NCBI RefSeq assembly: GCF_023502325.1
Contig: NZ_JAMFLZ010000004.1
Span: forward strand, 434,001 to 498,000
Reading direction: 5' to 3'
Origin: Wocania_A spongiicola
GTDB lineage: Bacteria; Bacteroidota; Bacteroidia; Flavobacteriales; Flavobacteriaceae
DNA: 64,000 nt
A program made the position numbers and the translations under genes. Every line of letters begins with the position of its first letter. The first letter of the stretch is position 1. The notes beneath the pieces are model-generated. The model worked only from the letters and a program-made list of their open reading frames with translations. It was not told where the DNA came from and ran no database searches. Of the stretch, positions 1 to 9,433 are shown in pieces.

Positions 1-3000
1 TTCCATTAAATAGGGAAGGGCTTGTATCGCGTACCATGCTGGGTTGGAAGTCATTTCCAATGTCAATTTATGGTTTTTAAGGCTAGTTGAAGACACATTT
101 TTCAACTTGTCCAATGTGAATGTTTTAGTTTGGTTACTTCTAATCCACATAGGGAGTGTTTCGGTAACCAACATGCGGTTGCTTAAAACGGGCAACGCAT
201 TTTGTTCACCATCACTAAAATCTCCAGATTTTGCTATCACTTTGTATTGAACAGCCTGTACATCATTAGGAATAGATAAATTCCACGATACTTGCGTATT
301 GCCTTTTGTATCTACAGTAAAGGCTTTATTGTTTTCTGAATTACTAAGTTTTGTGTCAATAGCATTTCCAGAAATAGCGTCGGTTAATATTAAAATAGCA
401 TTTCCAGATAATGACGCATCGGTTAAGTTTGCAATCTTTGTGCTAATACTTATGTTGTCACCTTCTCTTAAAAAACGAGGCGCGTTTGGTATTACCATCA
501 ATTCTTTTTGTGTAACCGTTGTTAAGGTTTTGGTGGCACTTTCTAAAGTTTTGGTGTGTGACAATAATTGTAATTTCCATTGGGTTAAAGCTTCTGGTGT
601 TGTAAAACTGAAACTTACGTTGCCACCTTCATCTGTTTTTAACTGCGGAAAGAAAAAGGCTGTTTCTTGAAGGTTTTTACGAATTTTTACATTGTCGAAG
701 TTTGGTTTTTCTATTGAACTTGTAGAAGTGCTATCCTCAATACTACTACCGACCAAATCCTTTTTCTTTTGAGTCCCATATCCAACAACTACAACTTCAT
801 CTAAGTCAGCTTCAGAATTAAGCATCATACTTTCTTCAACTTCCATTTCATCAGTAACAACTTGGACTCCAGCTGCTCTTCCGCTTAGTGTTCGAGATAC
901 ACTTGCATTCCCTCTAATTCTTAAATTGTAATTATTCCCAAAACTAAACCCAAACCAATTCAATTGGTCATAATTTTGATGCTGATAATATTTACGAACT
1001 CTATCATTATAAACTCTAAAATTACGTGTACCAAAACTCTGTCTTGCATTGCTATTATTATATGAGTAATATGTTGGATTACTAATGGGGTTAAAACTCC
1101 AAGTATGAGGCTTAAACTGATCTAAAGATGCATCGTACATACTCGCTAATAACTCTGCACTTACTTTATCGCCTTTGGGGCCTTTAATTTTAAAGCTCCA
1201 AGTTTCGTCTGTTCCAGGTTGTAATTTATCTCTAAATGTTGTGGTTTCAATATCTAAATCGGTTTTTGGGTAGGGCACAGATATATTCAAAGTGCTAGAT
1301 TGAAAACTATTAAAAACTGCAAAACTATAATTAAGAGAAAAGCCACCAATGTCTTCATCTGTTATAGGAACACTAATGGTTTTTTTATTATTATTTAATT
1401 GAATAATTTGTGTTTTTATAACCTTGTTGCTTTTTTCAACAGAAACAGTAACGTTTAAATTGCTGGCTGCAGAAGCCAAAGTTATGATTGCAGTATCGCC
1501 AGTATTATATTTAGATTTATCACTTGTGATACTAAACAATTGATGGTCTGCTAAGGTTTCATCTTTATCACTATAAAGAGTGGTTTTAATTTCATCTTTT
1601 ACAATTTGACCAAATTTATCCTTACTCTCTAAAGTGATAATATATTGACCAGATTGCCACTTTTTAGTCTTACCAAGGTTAAGTTTTTTTGTAGTTTCAG
1701 TATTAAAGGACGATATAAAAACTAGCTTACCTTTCTTCCAGTTATTTGAGTTTTGCTCATTATTATAGGCATCATGCGGAAATAAGTTTTTAAAATCATT
1801 TTCTGTAAAAACCTGATAATCTGGTGCTGCCCAAGGACGCTGCCTTAAAACTGAATTTGGTGCTAGTAATTTGTAAATTTTAATGGTTCCTTTTGCTGGC
1901 ACAAACTCACCATTTAAATTTTTGGTATCAATGTCAATAGCATGCGTTTTTTTAGTTTTATCTAAAAGGTTTGCAATAGACATTTTTGCTATTAAAGCAT
2001 GATAGCCAACATTAACAACTGACGTAGCGCTACTTGTTTCTCCATTTAAATCGGTGACATCAGCAGTAACTTCATATTTGAAAATAGGTAAGCTACTTTT
2101 ATCAACACTTTGGTCTGGTTGTGCTTTAAATGTGATTTCAAACTCACCTTTATCATTAGTAATGCTTTCTCCATGAGTAATTTCTTGTGGTTCACTATTA
2201 AACCAAGGGCGGTACCAAAAATACCAGTGCGGATATTCTACTTTGCGGTGAACGCGATACACCACTTTGGCATCAGTAATATTGCTGCCTGCATATGCTA
2301 AAGCATTCCCTTTTATGGTTACAGAATCGTTAACTTTATAAGTTTCAGTTACAGGATTAAACTTGGTTTCAAACTTAGGACGTTTGTATTCTTCAACAGA
2401 AAAATAGGTATTACTTTCTGCATCAAAACCAGATTCGGTATCAAATTCAATATAGTATTGTCCGTTTAAACCATTGTTAGGTAAAATAAATTCGCCAGAA
2501 ACAGAACCAAATTCATTTGTTTTTAAGTTTAATACTTTTAACTCTTCTCCATTTACATTATATAAAATAGCATAAACCTTTTCATTTTCTAAAACTTCAG
2601 ACTTATTATCTTCAGTTTTCATTGCTATGCCTTTAAAATAAACGGTTTGTCCTGGTCTGTAAATACTTCTATCAGTAAATAAGAAAGACTTATAATTTTC
2701 TTTTTCTTTTTCATTTTTATAATATTGATAGATATAATAATCTCCAAAATATGCCACATCGCTACCATGTTTTACTTTTAAATGGATATTTCTGTAGCGC
2801 TTTTTTGATTTCTTAATTTTAATACGCCCATAAATGTCTGTTGTGTAATTTTCGGTTTGTTTACTTCGGTCATTATCTTCAATAAAACTTAACTCAACTT
2901 TAGTATTATTAATAGGATTTCCGTTATTTCTATCAATAATTTGAAAAGTTTTATAATCACTATTATCCGTTTCAACTAAAGCTAAATTGGTAACTTGAAT

Positions 3001-4437
3001 CGTACTAAACGCAAAAGTGCTTTCTCTATTTTTTGGAGATGTATAAATTAGATAAGTACCATTATTAAGCTTAGGCAATAAAACCTCTGTAGTATGTGTT
3101 TGATAATCTTCTTCATTGCGTAATGTGTTATTCCAACTGGTTGTGATTTTTAGCTTTTTAATAAAAGCTAGTTGTTCTTCCTCTCTATAGATTTTATTGA
3201 ATTTATTGAATTGATTTCTAGAAATTTTAAAGACCTTAAATTGAAGTTCATTTAAGTTTTTATAACGTACTAACAAACGTGCATCTTGAAGAATTGGCAG
3301 AAAATTTTCAGTAGTAATTTGCAACGATTGTTGTTCCATTTGCTGCTTTAATATAGCACACATTTCTGCACCTTTACTCTTTGGGAATTTGGTGATAACG
3401 GTGTTGCAAATATCAATGGCTTCTTTAGCTTTCCAGCGGTTTTCTTCTTTATTTTTTGGTTGATACTCTAATCCTTGTTGATAGTAGATAGAGGCGATTT
3501 CGTAATCATATAATCCTGAAACTTCATGTGATTTTAATTGTTCACTCTCTGATTTTAATGCATTTAATAAAATGGTTTGTTTGTTACTAAAAGTGGCATG
3601 TTGATTTACAAATTTTAAACGATTTATGTTTACGTCAGCTAACGCTAAAGGCGATTCATCTTTTAAATGAAATTGAATTAAAGTTTGATAAATTTTTAAA
3701 GCGTTTAGTTGTAATGAAGTTGAATCTTTAGATTCCAAATTTAAATTTGAAAACGTATTTGCATCACCCAAAAAATCAGGATTGTCAATCTCAAATTTAT
3801 AAGCAGGTTTGGTAATATGCGTTTCATTTGATTTATAAAATAGTAAGGCATTATGGCTTAAAAAATCAAATAGCGTTGGTCTGTAAATTTTAGACCCTTT
3901 TTGTTCATTTATAAGCACACTATAATTACTTAATGGCTCTAATTGAAGCATCAAGCCATTTTGCAAAGATTTTTTATAATGAATGTGTATTTCGCTAAAA
4001 AGTGTTTGTAAATCCCAAGTTCTAAAATCGTTGGAATCAACTTTTTCAGAAGTTTTAGTTCTGTTGTAAAACTGCCATCTGTTTTGATTGAAATATTGCC
4101 AATACAAGTTAGCTAGTATGTTTTCTAGAATGTTTTTTGTTGGAAAGGAACTCTGTTCAATTTCACTATTAAAACTATTAATAATTTTTAACTGTGCATC
4201 TTCCTCTAAAACCAAAGCAAACTTACTTTTAAAAAGCATTGTTTTAATAAGTTGAGGATGATTTTTATCTTTTTTAGCTTTCACTGAAATATCTTCAACA
4301 ATTTTAAGTGCCGATTTTGGCAATCCTTCAACTTCCAGTTTTTCAACTTTATCCCATAACATTTTATAATCTGGGTTTTGAGCTAAGGTTAAATTTGAAA
4401 AAAGAATAATCATTAATATAGATAGTGTACGTTTCAT
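1..4437 (-). CDS. Alpha-2-macroglobulin family protein with embedded TonB plug-like segment (partial, C-terminus outside window)
   Basis: The reading frame is open from ATG 4437 to the window edge (1479 codons, no stop seen), so the C-terminal part is missing. Residues 1-20 are a signal peptide ending LTLAQ. A helical/TPR-like region follows, then beta-sandwich (MG) domains. The MG2 hallmark TDRSIYRPGQT lies near residue 580, and the start of the A2M domain (IRKNLQETAFFFPQL, then TPEALTQWKL) lies near 1250. Family members are large envelope-anchored proteins thought to trap proteases. Between the MG domains and the A2M domain, residues about 1173-1225 read RIRGNASV, LSGRAAGVQV and DEVVVVGYGTQKKKDL, the signature normally found in SusC/RagA TonB-dependent receptor plugs. 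The thioester motif cannot be assessed because it would lie beyond the edge. It is divergently transcribed from the TPR gene at 4670. The family call is firm; the meaning of the plug segment is open. Confidence 0.9.
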   Translation of the reverse strand, partial: MKRTLSILMIILFSNLTLAQNPDYKMLWDKVEKLEVEGLPKSALKIVEDISVKAKKDKNHPQLIKTMLFKSKFALVLEEDAQLKIINSFNSEIEQSSFPTKNILENILANLYWQYFNQNRWQFYNRTKTSEKVDSNDFRTWDLQTLFSEIHIHYKKSLQNGLMLQLEPLSNYSVLINEQKGSKIYRPTLFDFLSHNALLFYKSNETHITKPAYKFEIDNPDFLGDANTFSNLNLESKDSTSLQLNALKIYQTLIQFHLKDESPLALADVNINRLKFVNQHATFSNKQTILLNALKSESEQLKSHEVSGLYDYEIASIYYQQGLEYQPKNKEENRWKAKEAIDICNTVITKFPKSKGAEMCAILKQQMEQQSLQITTENFLPILQDARLLVRYKNLNELQFKVFKISRNQFNKFNKIYREEEQLAFIKKLKITTSWNNTLRNEEDYQTHTTEVLLPKLNNGTYLIYTSPKNRESTFAFSTIQVTNLALVETDNSDYKTFQIIDRNNGNPINNTKVELSFIEDNDRSKQTENYTTDIYGRIKIKKSKKRYRNIHLKVKHGSDVAYFGDYYIYQYYKNEKEKENYKSFLFTDRSIYRPGQTVYFKGIAMKTEDNKSEVLENEKVYAILYNVNGEELKVLNLKTNEFGSVSGEFILPNNGLNGQYYIEFDTESGFDAESNTYFSVEEYKRPKFETKFNPVTETYKVNDSVTIKGNALAYAGSNITDAKVVYRVHRKVEYPHWYFWYRPWFNSEPQEITHGESITNDKGEFEITFKAQPDQSVDKSSLPIFKYEVTADVTDLNGETSSATSVVNVGYHALIAKMSIANLLDKTKKTHAIDIDTKNLNGEFVPAKGTIKIYKLLAPNSVLRQRPWAAPDYQVFTENDFKNLFPHDAYNNEQNSNNWKKGKLVFISSFNTETTKKLNLGKTKKWQSGQYIITLESKDKFGQIVKDEIKTTLYSDKDETLADHQLFSITSDKSKYNTGDTAIITLASAASNLNVTVSVEKSNKVIKTQIIQLNNNKKTISVPITDEDIGGFSLNYSFAVFNSFQSSTLNISVPYPKTDLDIETTTFRDKLQPGTDETWSFKIKGPKGDKVSAELLASMYDASLDQFKPHTWSFNPISNPTYYSYNNSNARQSFGTRNFRVYNDRVRKYYQHQNYDQLNWFGFSFGNNYNLRIRGNASVSRTLSGRAAGVQVVTDEMEVEESMMLNSEADLDEVVVVGYGTQKKKDLVGSSIEDSTSTSSIEKPNFDNVKIRKNLQETAFFFPQLKTDEGGNVSFSFTTPEALTQWKLQLLSHTKTLESATKTLTTVTQKELMVIPNAPRFLREGDNISISTKIANLTDASLSGNAILILTDAISGNAIDTKLSNSENNKAFTVDTKGNTQVSWNLSIPNDVQAVQYKVIAKSGDFSDGEQNALPVLSNRMLVTETLPMWIRSNQTKTFTLDKLKNVSSTSLKNHKLTLEMTSNPAWYAIQALPYLME

Positions 4438-4641
4438 GTGTTTATACTTATTGTTTTTTTAAAGCCACATATAGCACCCATAAAACCATTTCTTTGTGCG
4501 ACAAAATTTTAGTTATGGATGTTTCATTTGCTTTAATTTGTCTCTAATCTACTTTCAAAAGTTATTCCAAAAAAGAATAAATGAGTAATTACTTTCGTTA
4601 GTTGAGTGAAGTTAACCATTTTTCAAGTAAAGTGTAATGTT

Positions 4642-4649
4642 TAACTTTG
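4642..4649 (+). promoter_or_regulatory. Candidate -7 element of TPR gene promoter
   Basis: TAACTTTG matches the Bacteroidota -7 consensus TAnnTTTG and ends 20 bp before the ATG at 4670. No convincing TTG was found 17-23 bp upstream. The rest of the divergent 4438-4669 spacer shows nothing else I can name. Confidence 0.35.
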
Positions 4650-4669
4650 TATTTTCGACCTAAATCATC

Positions 4670-5623
4670 ATGAATAAGCTTTTGTTTCTATTTCTCTTTC
4701 CAATACTCATATTTAGTCAATCAGAGCTAAATGATGTTAATGACCTTTTTCAAAAAAAGCAGTTTGTAAAAGCAGAGCAAATAATTATTGAATTTCTAAG
4801 AAGTAATCCAAATAACATAAAAGCCATTGAATTATTAGGAGATGCTTACGGACATCAAAAAAAATGGAACGAAGCTATACATCAGTACAAAAAACTTGTA
4901 AATACGCAAAAAAACAATGCCAATTACCATTATAAACATGGTGGAGCTTTAGGCATGAAAGCCCTGTCGGTTAGTAAATTTAAAGCGCTAGGAATTATTG
5001 GGGATGTAAAAAGAGCTTTTTTAAAAGCGGCGGAGTTAGACAAAAATCATATTGACACGCGATGGGCTTTAGTGGAATTATATATGCAATTGCCTGGTAT
5101 TATTGGTGGTAGTAAAAGTAAATCGTTAAAATATGCAAACGAATTAGAGGCACTCTCGAAAGTAGATGGTTATTTGGCTAAAGGATATATTTGGGAGTAT
5201 GATGATGAACCAGAATTAGCCGAAAAATATTATAAAATGGCAATTGCAGAAGGCGGATCTTTAACCTGTTTTAACAAACTTACCAATTTTTACAAAAATC
5301 AAAAACAACCTCAAAAAGCTATAAAAAATATTGAGGCTACTCAACAAAATCATCAGCGTAATGCACTGCATTATCAAATTGGAAAAGTTGCTGCTGAATA
5401 TAATATCCAGCTTGAAAAGGGAGAGCGCTGTTTACACACATATATAACCAATTATTCAGCTAAGGATGGTGTTCCTAAAGCCTGGGCTCACTACCGATTG
5501 GCACAAATAAATACGCATAAAAAAAATAAATCCGAAGCTTTAAAGTATATCAATTTAGCCATTAATAAGCTGCCAGAAATAGATATTTTTAAGAAACAAA
5601 GGCAAAACATCTTAAATTTGTAA
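4670..5623 (+). CDS. Exported tetratricopeptide-repeat protein
   Basis: This 317-aa protein opens with a signal peptide (MNKLLFLFLFPILIFSQ) and then consists of helical TPR-like repeats. Repeat-like segments are visible around residues 30-90 (AIELLGDAYGHQKKWNEAI) and again toward the C-terminus (AWAHYRLAQINTHKKNKSEAL). A Gly-rich break, LPGIIGGSKSKSL, lies at about 140-152. TPR proteins mediate protein-protein contacts, and a periplasmic location is inferred from the leader. The gene stands alone between a divergent macroglobulin gene and the TetR/exporter operon. No specific function can be given. Confidence 0.8.
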   Translation: MNKLLFLFLFPILIFSQSELNDVNDLFQKKQFVKAEQIIIEFLRSNPNNIKAIELLGDAYGHQKKWNEAIHQYKKLVNTQKNNANYHYKHGGALGMKALSVSKFKALGIIGDVKRAFLKAAELDKNHIDTRWALVELYMQLPGIIGGSKSKSLKYANELEALSKVDGYLAKGYIWEYDDEPELAEKYYKMAIAEGGSLTCFNKLTNFYKNQKQPQKAIKNIEATQQNHQRNALHYQIGKVAAEYNIQLEKGERCLHTYITNYSAKDGVPKAWAHYRLAQINTHKKNKSEALKYINLAINKLPEIDIFKKQRQNILNL

Positions 5624-5708
5624 TTTTTTAAGTAGTTAGCATTCAATAAGTTGTGCTTGATTGTGTAACTTTTTTTGTTTTTATTTTTCAAATTAATAGT
5701 ATTACTAT

Positions 5709-5716
5709 TATATTTG
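5709..5716 (+). promoter_or_regulatory. Candidate -7 element of the exporter operon
   Basis: TATATTTG is an exact match to TAnnTTTG and sits 18 bp before the ATG of the TetR-type gene at 5735. No well-spaced -33 TTG was found, so only half of the promoter is supported. Confidence 0.4.
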
Positions 5717-5734
5717 CAATTAAAATGTTTATAA

Positions 5735-6406
5735 ATGAAAAATTTACTATCAAATTTAAAAATAATAGTTCCGGATAAAATCTTTATTAAGGACCCAGAA
5801 TCTTCCCAGTTAGGTAAGCGAATTATTGAGCATAGTATTTTATTAATTGATGAAATTGGTTTTGATGATTTTACGTTTAAAAAGCTAGGAACAAAAATTG
5901 GTTCTAACGAGAGTTCTTTATACCGATATTTTGAAAGTAAACATAAGTTGCTGTTGTATTTAACATCGTGGTATTGGGCTTGGATAGAGTATCAGCTTGT
6001 TTTTGAAACACATAATATTTCTGATCATAAACTACAATTAGAAAAAGCAATACAAATTGTAGCCCGAAGTATTAAAAAAGATAGTAATTTTTCGCATATC
6101 AATGAAGAGGTATTGAACAGAATTGTTATAAACGAATATTCTAAATCATATTTAACTAAAGAAGTAGATACCGAAAATAAGGAAGGATACTTTATTATTT
6201 ATAAAAGATTAGTATCAAGACTACGAGAAATGATACTAAACGTAAACCCTAACTATGTGTACGCTTCTAGCCTTGCAAGTACCATAATAGAAGGGGCTTT
6301 GCATCAGCATTTTTTAAAGGATCATTTTAAATCTATTACAGATTGTGATGACTCTACAACACCCTCACAGTTTTTTATTGACCTAACTTTTAAAGCCTTA
6401 AAATAA
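5735..6406 (+). CDS. TetR/AcrR-family transcriptional regulator
   Basis: The protein has 223 aa. Residues about 28-75 form the TetR helix-turn-helix domain (FDDFTFKKLGTKIGSNESSLYRYF, quoted in part: IGSNESSLYRYF), including the usual SLYRYF(E)SK recognition-helix ending. The C-terminal half is the divergent ligand-binding/dimerisation region. It is the first gene of a tight operon: its stop is followed after 4 bp by the ABC protein, then an HlyD adaptor and a TolC-like channel. The context therefore suggests it controls that exporter, possibly itself, in response to an exported or toxic small molecule. The ligand is unknown. Confidence 0.85.
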   Translation: MKNLLSNLKIIVPDKIFIKDPESSQLGKRIIEHSILLIDEIGFDDFTFKKLGTKIGSNESSLYRYFESKHKLLLYLTSWYWAWIEYQLVFETHNISDHKLQLEKAIQIVARSIKKDSNFSHINEEVLNRIVINEYSKSYLTKEVDTENKEGYFIIYKRLVSRLREMILNVNPNYVYASSLASTIIEGALHQHFLKDHFKSITDCDDSTTPSQFFIDLTFKALK

Positions 6407-6410
6407 ACTT

Positions 6411-8066
6411 ATGAATCATCCTACTATGACACCTTGGCAAAGGCTTTTTGGCTTGCTGAGATTAGAAAAACGCGCAGTATTACAAGTTTTTTATTATGCG
6501 ATTTTTGGAAGTTTAGTTTCATTGTCTTTGCCTTTGGGAATACAAGCAATAATTAATTTAATTCAAGGTGCACAAATTACAACATCTTGGATTGTATTAG
6601 TGATTTTAGTAACTGTAGGTGTTGCTTTTACAGGAGTTTTGCAGCTTATGCAAATGCGTATTATAGAAAGTATTCAGCAACGTGTTTTTACGAGATCGTC
6701 CTTTGAGTTTGTTTTTCGTTTTCCTAAGATTAAAATGAATGAGCTACGAAGTTATTACCCGCCGGAATTAGCAAATCATTTTTTTGATACACTTAATGTG
6801 CAAAAAGGATTGTCTAAAATATTGGTAGATATCCCTACCGGAGTTATTCAAATTTTATTTGCGCTTATTCTGCTATCGCTTTATCATCCATTCTTTATTG
6901 TATTTGGTTTATTGTTGCTGTTGTTGGTTTACTTGGTTTTTAAGTTTACAGCCAATAAAGGTATGGAAACTAGCCTTGATGAGTCTAAAAATAAATATAA
7001 GGTGGCACATTGGATTCAAGAAGTTGCAAGAACAGTTGTAAGTTTTAAGCTTTCTGGGAAAACTAATTTGGCCCTAAATAAGAATGATGAACTAGTTGTT
7101 AAATATTTGGATGCTAGAGAAGGTCATTTTAAAATTTTAGTTGTTCAGTTTACCCAAATGATAGGCTTTAAAGTTATAGTAACTGCAAGTTTATTAATAA
7201 TAGGAGGCGTTTTAGTGCTACAGCAAAAAATGAATATAGGGCAATTTGTAGCGGCTGAAATTATTATTTTAATAGTTATAAGCTCAGTAGAAAAACTAAT
7301 TTTAGGTCTTGAGTCCTTCTATGATATTTTAACTTCTTTAGAGAAGATAGGACAAGTTGTTGATAAAGAATTAGAAGGTCAAGATGGTGAAATCTCAAGT
7401 TTTAAAGATGATTTTCTATTAGAACTAGAAGGCGTTAATTATAATGTGCAGAATAGAGAAAAGAATATTCTAGAAGACATAAACCTAAAAATTAATGCAA
7501 ATACAAGCATACTTGTTAGTGGAGAGAATGGTTCAGGAAAATCTAGCTTATTACGTTTGTTAGCTGGAATTATAAAACCAACAAGAGGAACTGTTTTTTT
7601 AGACAATACATCATTAGACAATATGCAAATTAACACATATCGATCACAAGTAGGGCTCTCACTGTCTGAGGAAACACCTTTTGAGGCAACACTTAGAGAA
7701 AATATCACTTTTGGAGATGAGAGTATTACAGATGATGATGTGTTTTGGGCAATTGATAAAACAGGACTAAAAAGCTTTGTTAAAGAGCAATCAAAAGGTT
7801 TGAATACCATTATATATCCAGAAGGGAAACGTATATCTTATGCTATTACTAAAAAAATAATTTTGGCTAGGGCAATTGTAAAAAAACCAAAATTGTTAAT
7901 ACTTGAGGATCCTTTAGATCAATTTGAAGCACAAGAGATAAATCGTATAATGGACTTTCTCTTGGATAAAAAGAATCCTTGGACACTTATTATCGCTAGT
8001 GCTAATGAAAATTGGCAAAAAAAATGCGAAAACGTAATAACACTTAAAAAAGGGAAAATTGTTTAA
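6411..8066 (+). CDS. ABC exporter subunit (TM domain fused to a degenerate nucleotide-binding domain)
   Basis: The protein has 551 aa. An N-terminal ABC transmembrane domain (hydrophobic segments at about 22-48, 58-80, 142-178, 250-300) is followed by an ATPase domain (about 335-551). Walker A is intact (GENGSGKS, 371-378). The other motifs are not canonical: the signature loop reads GKRISYAIT (472-480) instead of LSGGQ; Walker B/catalytic Glu read LLILEDP with Asp and Glu exchanged (499-500); no Q-loop Gln is seen near 416-420; and the H-loop His is replaced in IIASANEN (527-534). It lies between the TetR gene and HlyD/TolC-type genes, so it is probably the inner-membrane motor or a regulatory half of a type I-like secretion or efflux machine. 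ATPase activity is doubtful or altered. Confidence 0.85.
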   Translation: MNHPTMTPWQRLFGLLRLEKRAVLQVFYYAIFGSLVSLSLPLGIQAIINLIQGAQITTSWIVLVILVTVGVAFTGVLQLMQMRIIESIQQRVFTRSSFEFVFRFPKIKMNELRSYYPPELANHFFDTLNVQKGLSKILVDIPTGVIQILFALILLSLYHPFFIVFGLLLLLLVYLVFKFTANKGMETSLDESKNKYKVAHWIQEVARTVVSFKLSGKTNLALNKNDELVVKYLDAREGHFKILVVQFTQMIGFKVIVTASLLIIGGVLVLQQKMNIGQFVAAEIIILIVISSVEKLILGLESFYDILTSLEKIGQVVDKELEGQDGEISSFKDDFLLELEGVNYNVQNREKNILEDINLKINANTSILVSGENGSGKSSLLRLLAGIIKPTRGTVFLDNTSLDNMQINTYRSQVGLSLSEETPFEATLRENITFGDESITDDDVFWAIDKTGLKSFVKEQSKGLNTIIYPEGKRISYAITKKIILARAIVKKPKLLILEDPLDQFEAQEINRIMDFLLDKKNPWTLIIASANENWQKKCENVITLKKGKIV

Positions 8067-8077
8067 AAAGGCTTATT

Positions 8078-9433
8078 ATGTTAAATATATCTCACAATAC
8101 ATTAAATAAAAAATTCGATTTTTTAAAGTATAAATCGGGCCAAAAAACTTTTAATAAAAATTATTATAAACACTTTAATAGGCTTCTTTTAGGTGCGGCT
8201 ATTTTTTCTTTTATCGTTTTATTTTTTCCATGGACTCAAAATATTACAGGGAATGGAAAGGTAACAACATTAAAGTTGGACCAGAGACCACAAACCATTC
8301 AATCTCCAATTCCAGGTAAAATAGAAAAATGGTATGTGCAAGAAGGCGATCAAGTAAAAAAAGGAGATACTATTTTAGAGATTTCGGAAATTAAAAGTGA
8401 CTATTTTGATCCTAATTTAGTCGAAAGAACTCAGGAGCAAATTAATTCTAAAGCATCATCAGTTAATTCCTATTCTGAAAAAACTAAAGCTTTAGAGCGT
8501 CAAGTATTAGCTTTGTCTACAGAACGTAGTTTGAAACTAAAGCAAGCTAAAAATAAGCTTATGCAATCACATTTAAAAGTAAAGAGTGATAGTATAGACT
8601 TAAAAGCTGCTCAAACAAACATAGATATTGCCCAAAGACAGTATAACAGAACCCGTATGCTCCAAGAAGAAGGGTTGAAAGCATTGAAAGATGTTGAAAC
8701 AAAGCGTTTAAAGCTTCAAGAAACTCAAGCAAAATTAATATCTCAGGAAAATAAGTTATTGGCAAGTAAAAATAATATTATAAATGCTGAAGTTGAAATA
8801 TCCCGAATACGAGCTTCTTATAATGATAAAATTTCAAAAGCACAAAGTGATAAATTCACTGCAGAATCTAATAGGTTTAATGCTGAAGCACAAGTAAGTA
8901 AACTTGAAAATAGTTTTTCAAATTACGAAATACGAAATAAATTACGCTATGTTACAGCACCTCAAGATGGGTTTATAAATAAAGCTATTCGAGGAGGCTT
9001 AGGAGAAACCTTTAAAGAAGGCGACCGTTTAGTTGGTATTATGCCAACACAATATGATTTGGCAGTAGAGACTTATGTTGAACCAATAGATTTACCCTTA
9101 TTAAATATTGGCGAAAAGGTGAGAATACAGTTTGATGGATGGCCAGCCATCGTTTTTAGCGGATGGCCAAATGTGTCATACGGAACCTATGGAGGCAAAA
9201 TTGTAGCCATAGAAAATTTTATTAGCGATAATGGGAAGTATCGCGTTTTGCTTGCGCCAGAAAATGAAAATAATACTTGGCCAGAAGCCATTCGAGTAGG
9301 TTCTGGGGCAAAAACTATGGCGTTATTAAACGATGTTCCAATTTGGTTTGAATTATGGCGAAAACTAAACGGATTTCCACCAAATTACTATAAGCCAACT
9401 CAACAAGATTCAGATAAAAAAAACAAGGCATGA
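8078..9433 (+). CDS. HlyD-family periplasmic adaptor (membrane fusion protein)
   Basis: This 451-aa protein has a short cytoplasmic N-terminus, one membrane anchor at about residues 35-52 (LLLGAAIFSFIVLFFPW), and a biotinyl-lipoyl-like half motif (PIPGKIEKWYVQEGDQVKKGD). A long alpha-helical hairpin rich in Lys, Gln and Glu spans about 110-280, and a second lipoyl half with beta-barrel (VTAPQDGFINKAI) follows. This is the layout of adaptors that bridge an inner-membrane transporter to a TolC-type channel. It starts 11 bp after the ABC gene and overlaps the next gene by 4 bp (ATGA), so the three products are almost certainly made together. Confidence 0.92.
   Translation: MLNISHNTLNKKFDFLKYKSGQKTFNKNYYKHFNRLLLGAAIFSFIVLFFPWTQNITGNGKVTTLKLDQRPQTIQSPIPGKIEKWYVQEGDQVKKGDTILEISEIKSDYFDPNLVERTQEQINSKASSVNSYSEKTKALERQVLALSTERSLKLKQAKNKLMQSHLKVKSDSIDLKAAQTNIDIAQRQYNRTRMLQEEGLKALKDVETKRLKLQETQAKLISQENKLLASKNNIINAEVEISRIRASYNDKISKAQSDKFTAESNRFNAEAQVSKLENSFSNYEIRNKLRYVTAPQDGFINKAIRGGLGETFKEGDRLVGIMPTQYDLAVETYVEPIDLPLLNIGEKVRIQFDGWPAIVFSGWPNVSYGTYGGKIVAIENFISDNGKYRVLLAPENENNTWPEAIRVGSGAKTMALLNDVPIWFELWRKLNGFPPNYYKPTQQDSDKKNKA

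Noticed and set aside
44..670. Open + strand frames under the macroglobulin gene
   Set aside because: They lie antisense to a clean 1479-codon - strand gene with strong family motifs.
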